Notes: generated from the letters alone by a model not told the origin. A DNA stretch of 32,387 bases from Streptococcaceae bacterium (GCA_031253335.1 JAIRWF010000013.1:1-32387); one strand, 5' to 3'; positions 9,001-16,862 are shown, counted from the stretch's first letter. Numbers and translations: made by a program.

Positions 9001-9837
9001 AGTCTTGAGGAGAGTACACAAGAAAGTGCCTCTACCTCAGAAGCAAAATCTGCCCAAACTTCTCAATCCGAGTCGCAACAAATTTCAGAAAAAGCCTCCG
9101 AGAAAGAATCTGAACATAACTCAGAGCTAGCTTCCCATGTAGAGAGTCTTTCCCTTTCTGAAGACGACTCACAAAGTGCTGAAATGAGCGAGTCTCTTTC
9201 GTCAAGCGAGTCACAGGCGTTCTCTGAAGAACAATCTGAAAAGGATTCAACGCATCTGAGTACCCTTGAGAGTGATTCTTTGAGTGACATTGCAAGCGAA
9301 AAAGAAAGTGAATCTGAGAGTCAGTCTCTGAGCGAGTCAGATTCTGAGAGCCTGCTTGACTCAGGAAAAACGTCCAACTCAGAAAGTGACTCATTACAGC
9401 TCTCTGAAGTAGATTCAGATTCTCTCTCTGATGAAGAAAGCCTTAAGGCCCTTGAAAGCGAGTCTGCCTCTATGTCAGAGGAAGCTTCAGGTTTAGAGTC
9501 CACACTACAAAGTACACAAGAGAGTGACGCTGAACGCGAGAAGTCTGAGTCAGAAGCCGCCTCAGAAGAACTCTCAGAAAAAACATCTGAACAACTCAGT
9601 ACGACTGAGAGTGACTCCTTGCGTGAGCTATCCGAGTCGGCGTCAACTTCTGAGTCCCTCTCTACCTTTGACTCTGCAAGTGGTCTTTTGGAGTCTATCT
9701 CTCTCTCGCTTTCAGAGTCCCTAGACCCTAGTGTACCACTAACCTCCGAAACTCACGTCGAAAAAGACGAAGAGCCAGACGGGCCTGACAGTGGAGAAGG
9801 CCTTCTTGGCCGCCTATTTGGCCGACGTCGTTCCTAA
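6031..9837 (+). CDS. Ser/Glu-rich repeat protein without signal peptide (SRR-like)
   Basis: This 1268-aa protein is dominated by serine alternating with Glu, Asp, Leu or Ala (SESES, SLSESE). The start is secure: GGAGGATAATG. The N-terminus (MAEEEDLYGANLDNGYGHKREKR) is charged and has no hydrophobic core, so no Sec or SRR-type signal peptide is present. The C-terminus (SGEGLLGRLFGRRRS) has no membrane span. Even so, the tail aligns by eye with the anchor of the first adhesin: VPLTS for LPLTA, then an acidic linker, then GLLG-LF-RRR. The first third contains scattered hydrophobic residues; the last third is K/E/Q-rich and carries duplicated blocks (8635-9108). It may be a cytosolic acceptor of the nearby glycosyltransferases, a decayed adhesin, or a protein exported by another route. 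It is monocistronic. The function is unknown. Confidence 0.8.
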   Translation: MAEEEDLYGANLDNGYGHKREKRTRFESISAEISESESQSLFEIYFSESESRELSDFLYRSDSESRSASEHESAVISGSLRASESDSESLINLESMINSDSMSYSTGESDMESLTISGSLSESESHIVSASTSASESDSLVGSDSASLSLGDSESEEDSFAQSDHLSEETSLSLIDSQSVSEIVSGEKSLSASDSLVGSILASESLSEAFSNQEASNILIWRSESESASEMDSLSEEDSLAISEILYNRDSEAASDSLSEYLVDSTSISDSMYQVASEFKSTSAEKALSESLSESERRLFSESESTSLEDSLSQSESLASSLSLSLAESENARVNISLSESESTRESYSTSLRIQNSVSVSYSESESATYSDSVFESISSSDSLRLAYSYSESMSESFSLVMSARERVLFSESESERAVHVASEKASEDLSLSVSESISASHSQSAWAIDSELESASLLASASDSILLAISLIESEKQSEKQSEKDSEANSTDDSLIDSTSQSEVLSESASVVQSEADFESASLSEEASLSTSEEQSDKDSEYAKESTQLFESNILSESESQFQSTSESNKIFESEILSESISNQISESEQQVTSESLMRSESESLSLSLKDNKENSVSLSNSESVSTATSHFESEEKSNSISESDFKSQSDSKANAESLMRSESLSLSLSEETSTSEMAAESLLFSQEMSELAFALHSAEILESMSHSEIASTSHAESDLLSESLSDSLASSLSFSVSESVSLSEYESNSLFKSLSLVVSDSESERFSGEGSRSESASELASNSHSLEIEGERIEFELASAQMSDSESLALSEETSLEKVHSQKTSESVSDETSEKESHTHSENEKDSESLSLVTSMIESERQEETRQNSEKESDSLSLEESTQESASIQNSEKESDSLSLEESTQESASTSEAKSAQTSQSESQQASEKASEKESESLSGMTSEKNSTSLSESNSDLENQSFEISQEVSLLDSEIESTENSDKESDSLSLEESTQESASTSEAKSAQTSQSESQQISEKASEKESEHNSELASHVESLSLSEDDSQSAEMSESLSSSESQAFSEEQSEKDSTHLSTLESDSLSDIASEKESESESQSLSESDSESLLDSGKTSNSESDSLQLSEVDSDSLSDEESLKALESESASMSEEASGLESTLQSTQESDAEREKSESEAASEELSEKTSEQLSTTESDSLRELSESASTSESLSTFDSASGLLESISLSLSESLDPSVPLTSETHVEKDEEPDGPDSGEGLLGRLFGRRRS
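8635..9108 (+). repeat. Three direct repeats inside the second SRR gene
   Basis: A block encoding SEKESDSLSLEESTQESAS occurs at 8635-8698, 8701-8763 and about 8972-9036. Copies 2 and 3 continue with a shared extension (SEAKSAQTSQSESQQ, then SEKASEKES) to about 8840 and 9108. Nucleotide identity is high, unlike the diverged remainder of the gene, which points to recent segmental duplication. Confidence 0.85.
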
Positions 9838-9870
9838 AAAGCATTTGCGTGTAACAAATGCTTTTTTTTT
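9836..9870 (+). terminator. Terminator of the second SRR gene
   Basis: The stem AAGCATTTG/CAAATGCTT with a 7-nt loop is followed by a long T run, starting right at the stop codon. Confidence 0.9.
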
Positions 9871-9897
9871 GCGAATAATAGAGTAGGAGGAAAAAAG

Positions 9898-10587
9898 ATG
9901 TACGATATACATGAACAGCAACTCGCCTTACAACCCCGTGAAAGGCTGAACCTATACGGCCCAGAATCACTTTCTGAGCAAGAACTTCTTGCGATTGTTT
10001 TGCGTACAGGCAGTAAAAATACTACGGTCTATGCTTTGGCTGGAAAGATTCTCACCCATTTTCAAAGCTTGCACAACTTTCAGGCAGCGTCAATCGACGA
10101 GCTTAAAGCACTCCCGGGGATTGGTCAAGTCAAAGCCGTTGAGCTCAAAGCCATGATAGAACTTGGGAAACGCGTATATGGAGACCTCATCGCACACGAT
10201 AAGCATTTACAAGGCTCTGAGCGCTTTGGAAGACGAATGGCCCTTGAACTCTCAGAAAAAAGCCAAGAGCATCTGGTCGCCTTTTATCTGGATAATCAAA
10301 ATGCTATTCTTGAAAAGCGTGTTGTCTATATTGGCACGGTTAATAGTGCTCCAGCCCTGCCGAGAGAGATTTTACATTATGCCCTGAAAGTCATGGCGAC
10401 AAGTCTTATCGTGGTACACAATCACCCCTCTGGGAATTTGAAGCCCTCCTCAGAAGATGAACGCTTTACCCAGAAGCTGGAAATCTCCTGCCATACGATG
10501 GGCATTCGCTTGCTTGACCATGTGATAGTGGCAGGAAAGAGCTATTTTAGTTTTCGCGAAAAAAAACGGCTCGCTGAGAGCCGTTAG
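9898..10587 (+). CDS. radC: RadC-family JAMM domain protein (UPF0758)
   Basis: This 229-aa protein is full length for the RadC family. The N-terminal half holds a helix-hairpin-helix-like segment (LKALPGIGQVKAVELKA, near residue 70). The C-terminal half carries the JAMM metal-binding motif HNHPSGNLKPSSED near residues 175-188. It was historically called a DNA repair protein, but its biochemical role is uncertain; members are expressed in the competence regulon of some streptococci. TAGGAGG lies 8 nt before the ATG. The gene is convergent with def and ends 2 bp from it; the hairpin inside its last codons serves as the def terminator. Confidence 0.92.
   Translation: MYDIHEQQLALQPRERLNLYGPESLSEQELLAIVLRTGSKNTTVYALAGKILTHFQSLHNFQAASIDELKALPGIGQVKAVELKAMIELGKRVYGDLIAHDKHLQGSERFGRRMALELSEKSQEHLVAFYLDNQNAILEKRVVYIGTVNSAPALPREILHYALKVMATSLIVVHNHPSGNLKPSSEDERFTQKLEISCHTMGIRLLDHVIVAGKSYFSFREKKRLAESR
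10557..10585 (-). terminator. Terminator of def, located inside the radC 3' end
   Basis: On the minus strand AACGGCTC/GAGCCGTT with a 5-nt loop is followed by a run of T. On the plus strand no T run follows, so it acts mainly on def. It encodes the last residues of RadC. Confidence 0.8.
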
Positions 10588-10589
10588 AT

Positions 10590-11216
10590 TTATTGGATGA
10601 CAAGCATGCCCTCTTTGATAGCCCAGGGATCATCGGGATTGATATGATCATAAAACATGATACCATTGGTATGGTCAATCTCATGCTGGACACACATGGA
10701 CGAAAAACCACGCAGTCTAAGCTCTTGAGCCTGACCATGAAGGTCAGTATAGGCTACAGTAACTCGCGCATGACGCACCACAAAGCCTGGTACCTCTCGG
10801 TCAACAGACAGACAGCCTTCTCCACCTTCTAGGGCAGCCTCTTGCGTCGATTCACGGATGATCTTCGCATTAAATAAGACAGCTTCAAGCGCATAACCTG
10901 TGTCCTCAGTGAGGATTTCCCCATCATCGTCTTTTTCAGGTGGGTTGGGGACAAGGACGGCAATGATCCGCTTGGCAATGTCTAGTTGGTTTGCGGCGAG
11001 CCCTACACCGCCACGTAAGCCCAGCTCCTCAGCGATTTTTTCATCTTGTGAGTTATGTAGAAATTCGAGCATTTTAAGGCCTAATGCCTTATCCTCATCC
11101 GTCAAGGGCACAGGGACATCATCTGCCACCGTCCGAAGCGTCTGATTGCCCTCACGCACAATGTCCTCCATCGTGATGAGGTGATCTTCTTGGATTAATT
11201 TTTCTTGTGTTTCCAT
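10590..11216 (-). CDS. def: Peptide deformylase
   Basis: This 208-aa metalloenzyme removes the N-formyl group from nascent proteins. The three family motifs are visible: GGVGLAANQ (residues 69-77), EGCLSV with metal ligand Cys135, and HEIDHTNG with His178, Glu179 and His182. The insert between motifs 1 and 2 fits the type 2 deformylases of Gram-positive bacteria. The start ATG at 11216 has no Shine-Dalgarno; the sequence TGCTATAAT ends 7 nt before it, which suggests a leaderless mRNA. About 10 residues precede the usual [10 protein letters not shown] start. The gene is divergent from gyrB, with 46 bp between the two ATGs. Confidence 0.95.
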   Translation of the reverse strand: METQEKLIQEDHLITMEDIVREGNQTLRTVADDVPVPLTDEDKALGLKMLEFLHNSQDEKIAEELGLRGGVGLAANQLDIAKRIIAVLVPNPPEKDDDGEILTEDTGYALEAVLFNAKIIRESTQEAALEGGEGCLSVDREVPGFVVRHARVTVAYTDLHGQAQELRLRGFSSMCVQHEIDHTNGIMFYDHINPDDPWAIKEGMLVIQ

Positions 11217-11223
11217 GCTTTTG

Positions 11224-11232
11224 ATTATAGCA
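11224..11232 (-). promoter_or_regulatory. Extended -10 of def, leaderless geometry
   Basis: TGCTATAAT on the minus strand is followed by CAAAAGC (7 nt) and then ATG. No -35 box and no RBS are visible. Confidence 0.75.
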
Positions 11233-11247
11233 AAAAAGCCCGAAATT

Positions 11248-11256
11248 TGGTATAAT
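11248..11256 (+). promoter_or_regulatory. Extended -10 of gyrB, leaderless geometry
   Basis: TGGTATAAT is followed by TAGGCT (6 nt) and then ATG 11263. No good -35 box and no RBS are visible. It lies back to back with the def promoter, the two -10 boxes being about 22 bp apart. Confidence 0.75.
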
Positions 11257-11262
11257 TAGGCT

Positions 11263-13278
11263 ATGTCTGAAGATAATTTACAAGAAAATGAAGCCCTCGA
11301 AAATGAGGCTTTAGAACAAGTTATGGCGGCTCCTCAAAAAGCAGAGCCAGGAAACCCAGATGACTATGACGCCAGCCAAATTCAGGTCTTAGAAGGCCTA
11401 GAGGCTGTACGGATGCGGCCTGGGATGTATATTGGCTCAACCTCAAAAGAGGGCTTGCATCATCTGGTCTGGGAAATCGTGGATAACTCGATTGATGAGG
11501 CGTTAGCCGGCTTTGCGACGCACATCGAGGTTTTTATTGAGCCGGATAACAGTATCACCGTCGTTGATGATGGACGCGGGATTCCAGTTGATATTCAGGA
11601 AAAAACGGGACGTCCTGCTGTGGAGACGGTCTTTACGATCCTCCACGCAGGCGGCAAGTTTGGCGGTGGCGGCTACAAGGTCTCAGGCGGTCTGCATGGG
11701 GTCGGCTCCTCTGTCGTGAATGCCCTCTCGACCACGCTTGACGTGACCGTTCACAAAGACGGCAAAAAATATTTCCAAGAGTATCACCGCGGCCATGTGG
11801 TGGATGACTTAAAAGAAATCGGAACAACAGATAAGCGTGGGACAACGGTACACTTTGTACCCGACCCTGAGATTTTCACAGAGACCACTGTTTTCGACTA
11901 TGAAAAGCTTGCGACGCGTGTGCGTGAGCTTGCCTTTCTTAATCGTGGCCTGCGTATTTCAATCACAGATAAACGTCCAGGTAATGAAAAAAATGCCGAC
12001 CAGTATCACTATGAAGGTGGGATTCAGTCTTATGTGAGTTATCTGGATGAAAATAAGACCGTTCTTTTTGAGACACCTATCTACACGGATGGTGAGATGG
12101 ATGACATCACGGTAGAAGTCGCCATGCAATATACGGATACCTACCATGAGACGATTTTATCTTTTGCAAATAATATCAATACGCATGAAGGTGGTGCCCA
12201 TGAACAGGGCTTTCGGACGGCTTTGACACGCGTCATCAACAACTACGCCAAAACGCAAAAAATCCTCAAAGAAAATGAGGATAACTTGACTGGGGATGAT
12301 GTGCGTGAGGGACTAACTGCGGTTATCTCAATCAAACACCCAAATCCTCAGTTTGAAGGGCAAACAAAGACGAAGCTTGGCAACTCTGAAGTGACAGGCA
12401 TCGTCAATAAGCTTTTCTCAGATGCCTTACAGACCTTTATGCTTGAAAACCCACAGGTTGCTAAGCGTATCGTTGAAAAAGGATTGCTTGCCTCCAAAGC
12501 ACGCATTGCAGCAAAACGCGCGCGTGAAGTGACGCGTAAAAAGTCAGGTCTTGAGATTTCAAATCTTCCTGGAAAGCTTGCAGACTGCAGCTCAAACGAT
12601 CCAACGCAGACGGAGATTTTTATTGTCGAGGGAGACTCAGCAGGAGGCTCCGCAAAGTCAGGCCGCAATCGTGAGTATCAAGCGATTTTACCAATTCGCG
12701 GGAAAATCCTGAATGTCGAAAAAGCAACGATGGATAAGATCTTGGCGAATGAGGAAATCAGGAGTCTTTTCACTGCAATGGGCACTGGCTTTGGTGCAGA
12801 CTATGATGTCTCGAAAGCGCGTTATCACAAGCTTGTCATCATGACCGATGCGGATGTGGATGGCGCGCATATCCGTACGCTTCTCTTGACACTCTTTTAT
12901 CGCTACATGCGACCAGTCGTTGAGGCAGGCTATGTTTATATTGCGCAACCACCGATTTATGGGATAAAGGTGGGCTCGGAAACAAAAGAGTATATCCAGC
13001 CTGGACCAAAGCAAGAAGAAGAGTTGGCAGAAGCGTTGGAACGCTGGTCGCAAGGACGGACGAAGCCAAATATTCAGCGCTACAAAGGACTTGGAGAAAT
13101 GGATGACCATCAGCTTTGGGAGACGACAATGGATCCTGAAAATAGGCTGATGGCGCAAGTTTCACTCGAGGATGCAGCAGAAGCGGATAAAGTCTTTGAT
13201 ATGCTCATGGGAGATCGGGTCGAGCCACGGCGCGAATTTATCGAAGAAAATGCACAATACAGTACGATTGATGCCTAA
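11263..13278 (+). CDS. gyrB: DNA gyrase subunit B
   Basis: This 671-aa ATPase subunit of gyrase introduces negative supercoils together with GyrA. GHKL motifs are visible: [13 protein letters not shown] (Mg-ATP Asn), VVDDGRGIP and [15 protein letters not shown]. The TOPRIM domain shows [13 protein letters not shown] (acidic catalytic Glu) and [16 protein letters not shown], and the C-terminal [21 protein letters not shown] motif is present. The N-terminus carries an acidic extension of about 26 residues ([19 protein letters not shown]) before the conserved core. The absence of a Shine-Dalgarno and the -10 box 6 nt from ATG imply leaderless translation. The ORF is intact. Confidence 0.98.
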   Translation: MSEDNLQENEALENEALEQVMAAPQKAEPGNPDDYDASQIQVLEGLEAVRMRPGMYIGSTSKEGLHHLVWEIVDNSIDEALAGFATHIEVFIEPDNSITVVDDGRGIPVDIQEKTGRPAVETVFTILHAGGKFGGGGYKVSGGLHGVGSSVVNALSTTLDVTVHKDGKKYFQEYHRGHVVDDLKEIGTTDKRGTTVHFVPDPEIFTETTVFDYEKLATRVRELAFLNRGLRISITDKRPGNEKNADQYHYEGGIQSYVSYLDENKTVLFETPIYTDGEMDDITVEVAMQYTDTYHETILSFANNINTHEGGAHEQGFRTALTRVINNYAKTQKILKENEDNLTGDDVREGLTAVISIKHPNPQFEGQTKTKLGNSEVTGIVNKLFSDALQTFMLENPQVAKRIVEKGLLASKARIAAKRAREVTRKKSGLEISNLPGKLADCSSNDPTQTEIFIVEGDSAGGSAKSGRNREYQAILPIRGKILNVEKATMDKILANEEIRSLFTAMGTGFGADYDVSKARYHKLVIMTDADVDGAHIRTLLLTLFYRYMRPVVEAGYVYIAQPPIYGIKVGSETKEYIQPGPKQEEELAEALERWSQGRTKPNIQRYKGLGEMDDHQLWETTMDPENRLMAQVSLEDAAEADKVFDMLMGDRVEPRREFIEENAQYSTIDA

Positions 13279-13283
13279 TTGAA

Positions 13284-13316
13284 AAAACTAGCTGAGACTT
13301 ATGCCTCAGCTTTTTG
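13284..13316. terminator. Bidirectional terminator between gyrB and the CDF exporter gene
   Basis: AGCTGAG (13290-13296) pairs with CTCAGCT (13305-13311). T follows on the plus strand and the minus strand continues into a T run as well. The exporter stop codon (13299-13301) lies in the loop. Confidence 0.8.
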
Positions 13317-14399
13317 AAAACTCTCTCGAAAGACACACTGCCAAATGTTGTTTCGCCGCCAAATTGCAATAACCTGTTGACCTGAAGACACATAGCGCAA
13401 CAAAAAAGTCTTTTCAGAAATTCTCTGGCTTTCAAACTGGCTAAAACCCGAAAAGTCAGCATAATCCGCTTCCTCAAGCTTCTGTAACTTGAGAAGAAGA
13501 GCAGCTTCCTGCTCCTCTTCAGAAAGCAAAGCAGGTTCCACATGAACATCCGTGTCGAAAACATCAAAACGCTCCCGCAGCACGCGTTCAATCTCCTCAG
13601 TCGCAGCATGGCTCTCATAGACTGATAAATCTGGGGACATCGCAACGACCACGTCCAAAAAAATATGCGAGCCATAAGTTCTTCCCCGAAGCATTTTGAC
13701 CTCAGACACCTTATCCACCCCACGAATCGCCTCCTCATAGGCCACAAGCAGATTTTCATCAAAGCCATCTGTCAGGCTAAACGCCGAGTCCCTGAAAATA
13801 TCATAGGCCGTCTTGAAAATAAATCCAGCGATGACAAGCGCCATGACTTGGTCAATTAACACCCAGTGCAGGCTTGCTGCCACCACAGCAACAGCTGTTC
13901 CAAGTGATGTCACAGAATCTGCAAGATTATCCCGTGCCGCTGCTCGTAGTGCTTCTGAGGATACTTGGCGAGCCAGACGCCTCGTATAAAGATAGACCGA
14001 GAAAATAACAACCGCAGAAAACACCCCGACCCAAGCCCCAATCGCATCAACCGAGACTTGTACACGAGACACCATCCGCTCAATCGTAGATTGCAACACT
14101 TCAAAGCCTACGAAAGCCATCAGAAAACTTGACAACAATGCGGCAATCGACTCTACTTTCCAGTGTCCATAAACATGGTCACTATCTGCAGGTACTCGTG
14201 CAACCCGCAAACCAATCAAAATCGCAATATTAGCAAGGACATCCGTGACATTATCCAGTCCATTTGCACGCAACGAAGCAGAATGCGTCAACTCCGCAAC
14301 TATAACATTCGCCGCAGCAAGCACAATATACGCCCCGATTGACACCCATACTCCCCGCTCTGCAAGCCTTAAGTCATGGACACGTGCATTCTTTTCCAT
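13299..14399 (-). CDS. Cation diffusion facilitator metal exporter (possibly MntE-like)
   Basis: This 366-aa protein has about six transmembrane segments in the first 200 residues and the CDF signature region NGLDNVTDVLANIA, then HVYGHWKVES. In the TM5 site it has DNLADS, with Asp where zinc-type CDFs carry His (HxxxD), which favours Mn or Fe export over Zn. The cytoplasmic domain follows, plus a C-terminal extension of about 75 residues; long C-termini are also known in streptococcal MntE. Export by proton antiport is a family inference. Start ATG 14399 has TGCTATAAT ending 6 nt upstream and no RBS. Confidence 0.85.
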   Translation of the reverse strand: MEKNARVHDLRLAERGVWVSIGAYIVLAAANVIVAELTHSASLRANGLDNVTDVLANIAILIGLRVARVPADSDHVYGHWKVESIAALLSSFLMAFVGFEVLQSTIERMVSRVQVSVDAIGAWVGVFSAVVIFSVYLYTRRLARQVSSEALRAAARDNLADSVTSLGTAVAVVAASLHWVLIDQVMALVIAGFIFKTAYDIFRDSAFSLTDGFDENLLVAYEEAIRGVDKVSEVKMLRGRTYGSHIFLDVVVAMSPDLSVYESHAATEEIERVLRERFDVFDTDVHVEPALLSEEEQEAALLLKLQKLEEADYADFSGFSQFESQRISEKTFLLRYVSSGQQVIAIWRRNNIWQCVFRESFQKAEA

Positions 14400-14405
14400 A
14401 GTCCC

Positions 14406-14414
14406 ATTATAGCA
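14406..14414 (-). promoter_or_regulatory. Extended -10 of the CDF exporter gene, leaderless geometry
   Basis: TGCTATAAT on the minus strand is followed by GGGACT (6 nt) and ATG. No Shine-Dalgarno lies in a usable position. Confidence 0.75.
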
Positions 14415-14437
14415 CGATTCACCAGCGTCATCTCAGT

Positions 14438-14459
14438 AAAAAAGGAAACCTTAGTTTCC
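14438..14459 (-). terminator. Terminator of manO
   Basis: On the minus strand GGAAAC/GTTTCC with a 4-nt loop is followed by a T run. The manO stop codon falls in the loop. Confidence 0.8.
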
Positions 14460-14837
14460 CCGTCGCATAAATATTCTCTTTGCTAATTTTTTAAAGCTTT
14501 CTCCCAATGACGGAATTCGCACAACCTTGTCATTTCCTATTTGTTCTCGGACAAGTTTCAAAATATGCCCTGCATCATGAGAGTTAAAGCGAATTTTATT
14601 GTTGTTTTGTAGGACAATATAAAAGGTCCGCCCAATCTTTCCTCCTTTTGAGACCTGCCCTTCAACTCGACGAATAGAAGCCCAAGGAAACTGCATATTG
14701 TCTGCCACATACTTATCGTTAAAAAACTCTAACGCCTTATCGCCTACCATAATTTTGCCATACTTTGGAAAACCGATATAGGCCACAGCCTCGACAGCTA
14801 AATCAGCCCGAGTATTTAACGATTGAACTTTATCCAT
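14451..14837 (-). CDS. manO: DUF956 family protein ManO
   Basis: This 128-aa protein matches the DUF956/ManO family that follows mannose PTS operons in Lactobacillales (VEAVAYIGFPKYGKIMVGDKAL; FPWASIRRVEGQVSKGGKIGR; IRFNSHDAGHILKLVREQ). Its role is thought to be regulatory but is not well established. The start at ATG 14837 is chosen because homology begins there; a longer in-frame extension upstream would run through the terminator hairpin of manN. No RBS is present, and an extended -10 ends 6 nt upstream. It is therefore probably a separate leaderless transcript and not the fourth cistron of the operon. Confidence 0.88.
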   Translation of the reverse strand: MDKVQSLNTRADLAVEAVAYIGFPKYGKIMVGDKALEFFNDKYVADNMQFPWASIRRVEGQVSKGGKIGRTFYIVLQNNNKIRFNSHDAGHILKLVREQIGNDKVVRIPSLGESFKKLAKRIFMRRGN

Positions 14838-14843
14838 AAAAAA

Positions 14844-14852
14844 ATTATACCA
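14844..14852 (-). promoter_or_regulatory. Extended -10 of manO, leaderless geometry, fused to a terminator
   Basis: TGGTATAAT on the minus strand starts right after the T run of the manN terminator and is followed by six T and then ATG. The -35 position is occupied by the terminator stem and has no -35-like sequence. Confidence 0.7.
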
Positions 14853-14876
14853 AAAAAACGCCCTAAAAGGCGTTTT
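14853..14876 (-). terminator. Terminator of the manLMN operon
   Basis: On the minus strand AAACGCC/GGCGTTT with a 6-nt loop is followed by seven T, 12 bp after the manN stop. Confidence 0.85.
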
Positions 14877-14887
14877 CTTAGCATAAA

Positions 14888-16012
14888 TTAAGCAAGACCT
14901 GCAACGTGCAAGAGAATACCTAATATAAAGAGACCTAAGATAATCACTAGTGGTGCATTGCGATTCTTCCACTTACGGAGCAACCATATAACCAAGAAGG
15001 TCAAGAGCAAAGCTACAAATCCAGGAATCAAGCTATTGAAGACATCTGTTAATGACTGTTGCTTGAATGGACTAAGTCCAAGCGTCGTAGAGTTTGTCAA
15101 AAATGTACTAAGCTCAGAGCCAGAAATTTTTAAATCTCCCAAATTGCTGATAGAAGCATATTGTACAATCGTATGTGTGCCTTGGATAACGTGCTGCAGC
15201 TGTCCATTGACAGTCTCTTGAACTACCTTACTTGCATCTACAATCTGTGAATGACTACCAGCCATGTAAGTTGGAGCAGAAGCTTTCCAATCTGCAGCGT
15301 GTTGTGCATTTGTAATCCAAGCACCATTAAATCCACCAGCAGCAAGAGGTTGCTCAGGGAGCATTGCATTAGGACCCGTGAAATTAATAGTCACCCAACG
15401 TTGAATCAAAGCACCTAAGATAAACATACCAAGGATTGAGGCACCTTTTGTGACCTGCTGGAGAAGTCCCCCACCGAGATCAGACGTAATTGCCGTCCCT
15501 TGCTTGTAACCAAATTCTTGCGTGTACCACAAGAACGCGATACGAATAACATTCCACAACACAAAGAAGAGAATTGGACCAACGATAGATCCTGTCAATG
15601 CAAGTGAAGCGCCTAAGGCCCCAATGATTGGACGAAGCGTAAACCAGAAGACTGGATCGCCGATACCCGCAAGAGGACCCATCATACCGACTTTTACCCC
15701 TTGAATGGCAGCATCTTCGACCTCAACACCGTTCGCTTTTTCCTCTTCAAGGGCAAGCGTAACACCAATAATAGGAGCCGCAGGATAAGGGTGTGTGTTG
15801 AAGAACTCCATGTGGCGCTTCAATGCAGCTTTTGCTTCATCTGAGCCTGCAGGATAGAATTTCTTCAATGCAGGAATTAAAGCATACAAGAACCCAAGGT
15901 TTTGCATACGTTCATAGTTCCAAGACCCTTGGAGGAACATCGAGCGAATCATGACGCTGAAACGCTCACGTGTTGAAAGGTGGAACTTTTTGTTATCTGT
16001 TTGATTTTCCAT
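14888..16012 (-). CDS. manN: Mannose/glucose PTS EIID component with enlarged extracellular loop
   Basis: This 374-aa membrane subunit forms the sugar channel with ManM. The family start (STRERFSVMIRSMFLQGSWNYERMQNLGF) and the MGPLAGIGDPVFWFTLRPI motif are present. The C-terminal span LIPGFVALLLTFLVIWLLRK is at residues 328-346. Family members are usually about 270-305 aa. The excess lies in one hydrophilic segment at residues 212-325 (15038-15379), between the RWV motif and the last spans, predicted to be outside the cell. AAAGGAG lies about 10 nt before the ATG, and the gene is 17 bp after manM. ManMN-type pairs are receptors for class IIa bacteriocins and lactococcin-like peptides, for which this loop is relevant. 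Confidence 0.93.
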   Translation of the reverse strand: MENQTDNKKFHLSTRERFSVMIRSMFLQGSWNYERMQNLGFLYALIPALKKFYPAGSDEAKAALKRHMEFFNTHPYPAAPIIGVTLALEEEKANGVEVEDAAIQGVKVGMMGPLAGIGDPVFWFTLRPIIGALGASLALTGSIVGPILFFVLWNVIRIAFLWYTQEFGYKQGTAITSDLGGGLLQQVTKGASILGMFILGALIQRWVTINFTGPNAMLPEQPLAAGGFNGAWITNAQHAADWKASAPTYMAGSHSQIVDASKVVQETVNGQLQHVIQGTHTIVQYASISNLGDLKISGSELSTFLTNSTTLGLSPFKQQSLTDVFNSLIPGFVALLLTFLVIWLLRKWKNRNAPLVIILGLFILGILLHVAGLA

Positions 16013-16029
16013 TTTTTAGTTCTCCTTTC

Positions 16030-16848
16030 TCAATAATCATTCAAAATATCGCCAATAGGATCACCTGCAGCATGGCCTCCGGCAGAACTTCCACCACCAG
16101 AGTTTTCCAATGCAAGGTAAACCAAAGCAATGACAACACCCAAAATACCCATACCGATCAGAGTAATCTGAGTGATTGGGGCAAGGACGAAGCCAAGGAA
16201 GAAGAATGGCCACAGTTCGCGAGTTGCCATGATATTGATAACCATTGCGTAACCAACAACAACGACCATTCCCCCACCGACAGCAAGACCGCCTTTAAGC
16301 CAATCTGGAATTGCATTCAAGGCATCCGCAACAACGGAAGACGGAACAGCCGTGATGATAGCTGCTGGAATGGCAATACGAAGGCCTTGCAAGAGCAAAG
16401 CAAAGAAGTGCCAAAATTGAATGGCAGAGTAAGAGCCACGCTCTGCAGCAGCATCCGCCAAGTGCACAGTACCGACATTGATAAAACGCACGAACGTCGT
16501 TAAGACAAGACCTGCCGTTGCGAGTACGATGGCAGAGGCAATAAATGTCTGTAAATCTTGGACAGTAGGTGTTCCCTTTGACCAGTCCCAACCTTTAACC
16601 ATGAGTAGTGCAGAAGCAACCGAGGCTAAAGCCGCATCTGGAGCCACAGCAGCCCCGATATTTGCCCACCCAAGGGCAATCATTTGCAATGCACCACCCA
16701 ATAAAATACCTGCAGCCAAGTGGCCCGTAACAAGCCCAATCAATGTACAAGCAAGTATAGGTTGGTGAAATTGCCATTGGTCCAAAATTCCTTCAAGCCC
16801 TGCAAGAAAGGCTACAAGAATGACCAAAATAATAGTAATAACACTCAT
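16030..16848 (-). CDS. manM: Mannose/glucose PTS EIIC component
   Basis: This 272-aa hydrophobic protein shows the EII-Sor/Man IIC features: LAGLEGILDQWQFHQPILACTLIGLVTG near the N-terminus and GGALQMIALGWANIGAAVAPD near residue 55. It forms the membrane translocation unit with ManN and accepts phosphate transfer from ManL during sugar uptake. AAGGAGAAAATACAAA precedes the ATG. It lies 14 bp downstream of manL in the same operon. A Gly/Ser/His-rich C-terminal tail is present. Length is normal. Confidence 0.95.
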   Translation of the reverse strand: MSVITIILVILVAFLAGLEGILDQWQFHQPILACTLIGLVTGHLAAGILLGGALQMIALGWANIGAAVAPDAALASVASALLMVKGWDWSKGTPTVQDLQTFIASAIVLATAGLVLTTFVRFINVGTVHLADAAAERGSYSAIQFWHFFALLLQGLRIAIPAAIITAVPSSVVADALNAIPDWLKGGLAVGGGMVVVVGYAMVINIMATRELWPFFFLGFVLAPITQITLIGMGILGVVIALVYLALENSGGGSSAGGHAAGDPIGDILNDY

Positions 16849-16862
16849 TTTGTATTTTCTCC

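Noticed and set aside
6339-9503. Long minus-strand open frames, also Ser/Glu-rich, opposite the second SRR gene
   Set aside because: Codons for SES repeats read backwards give SDSD/SE-like codons without stops, so these frames are by-products of composition. They have no RBS or promoter.
14838-14972. Longer in-frame N-terminus for manO
   Set aside because: It would translate through the manN terminator hairpin and shows no similarity to the DUF956 family.
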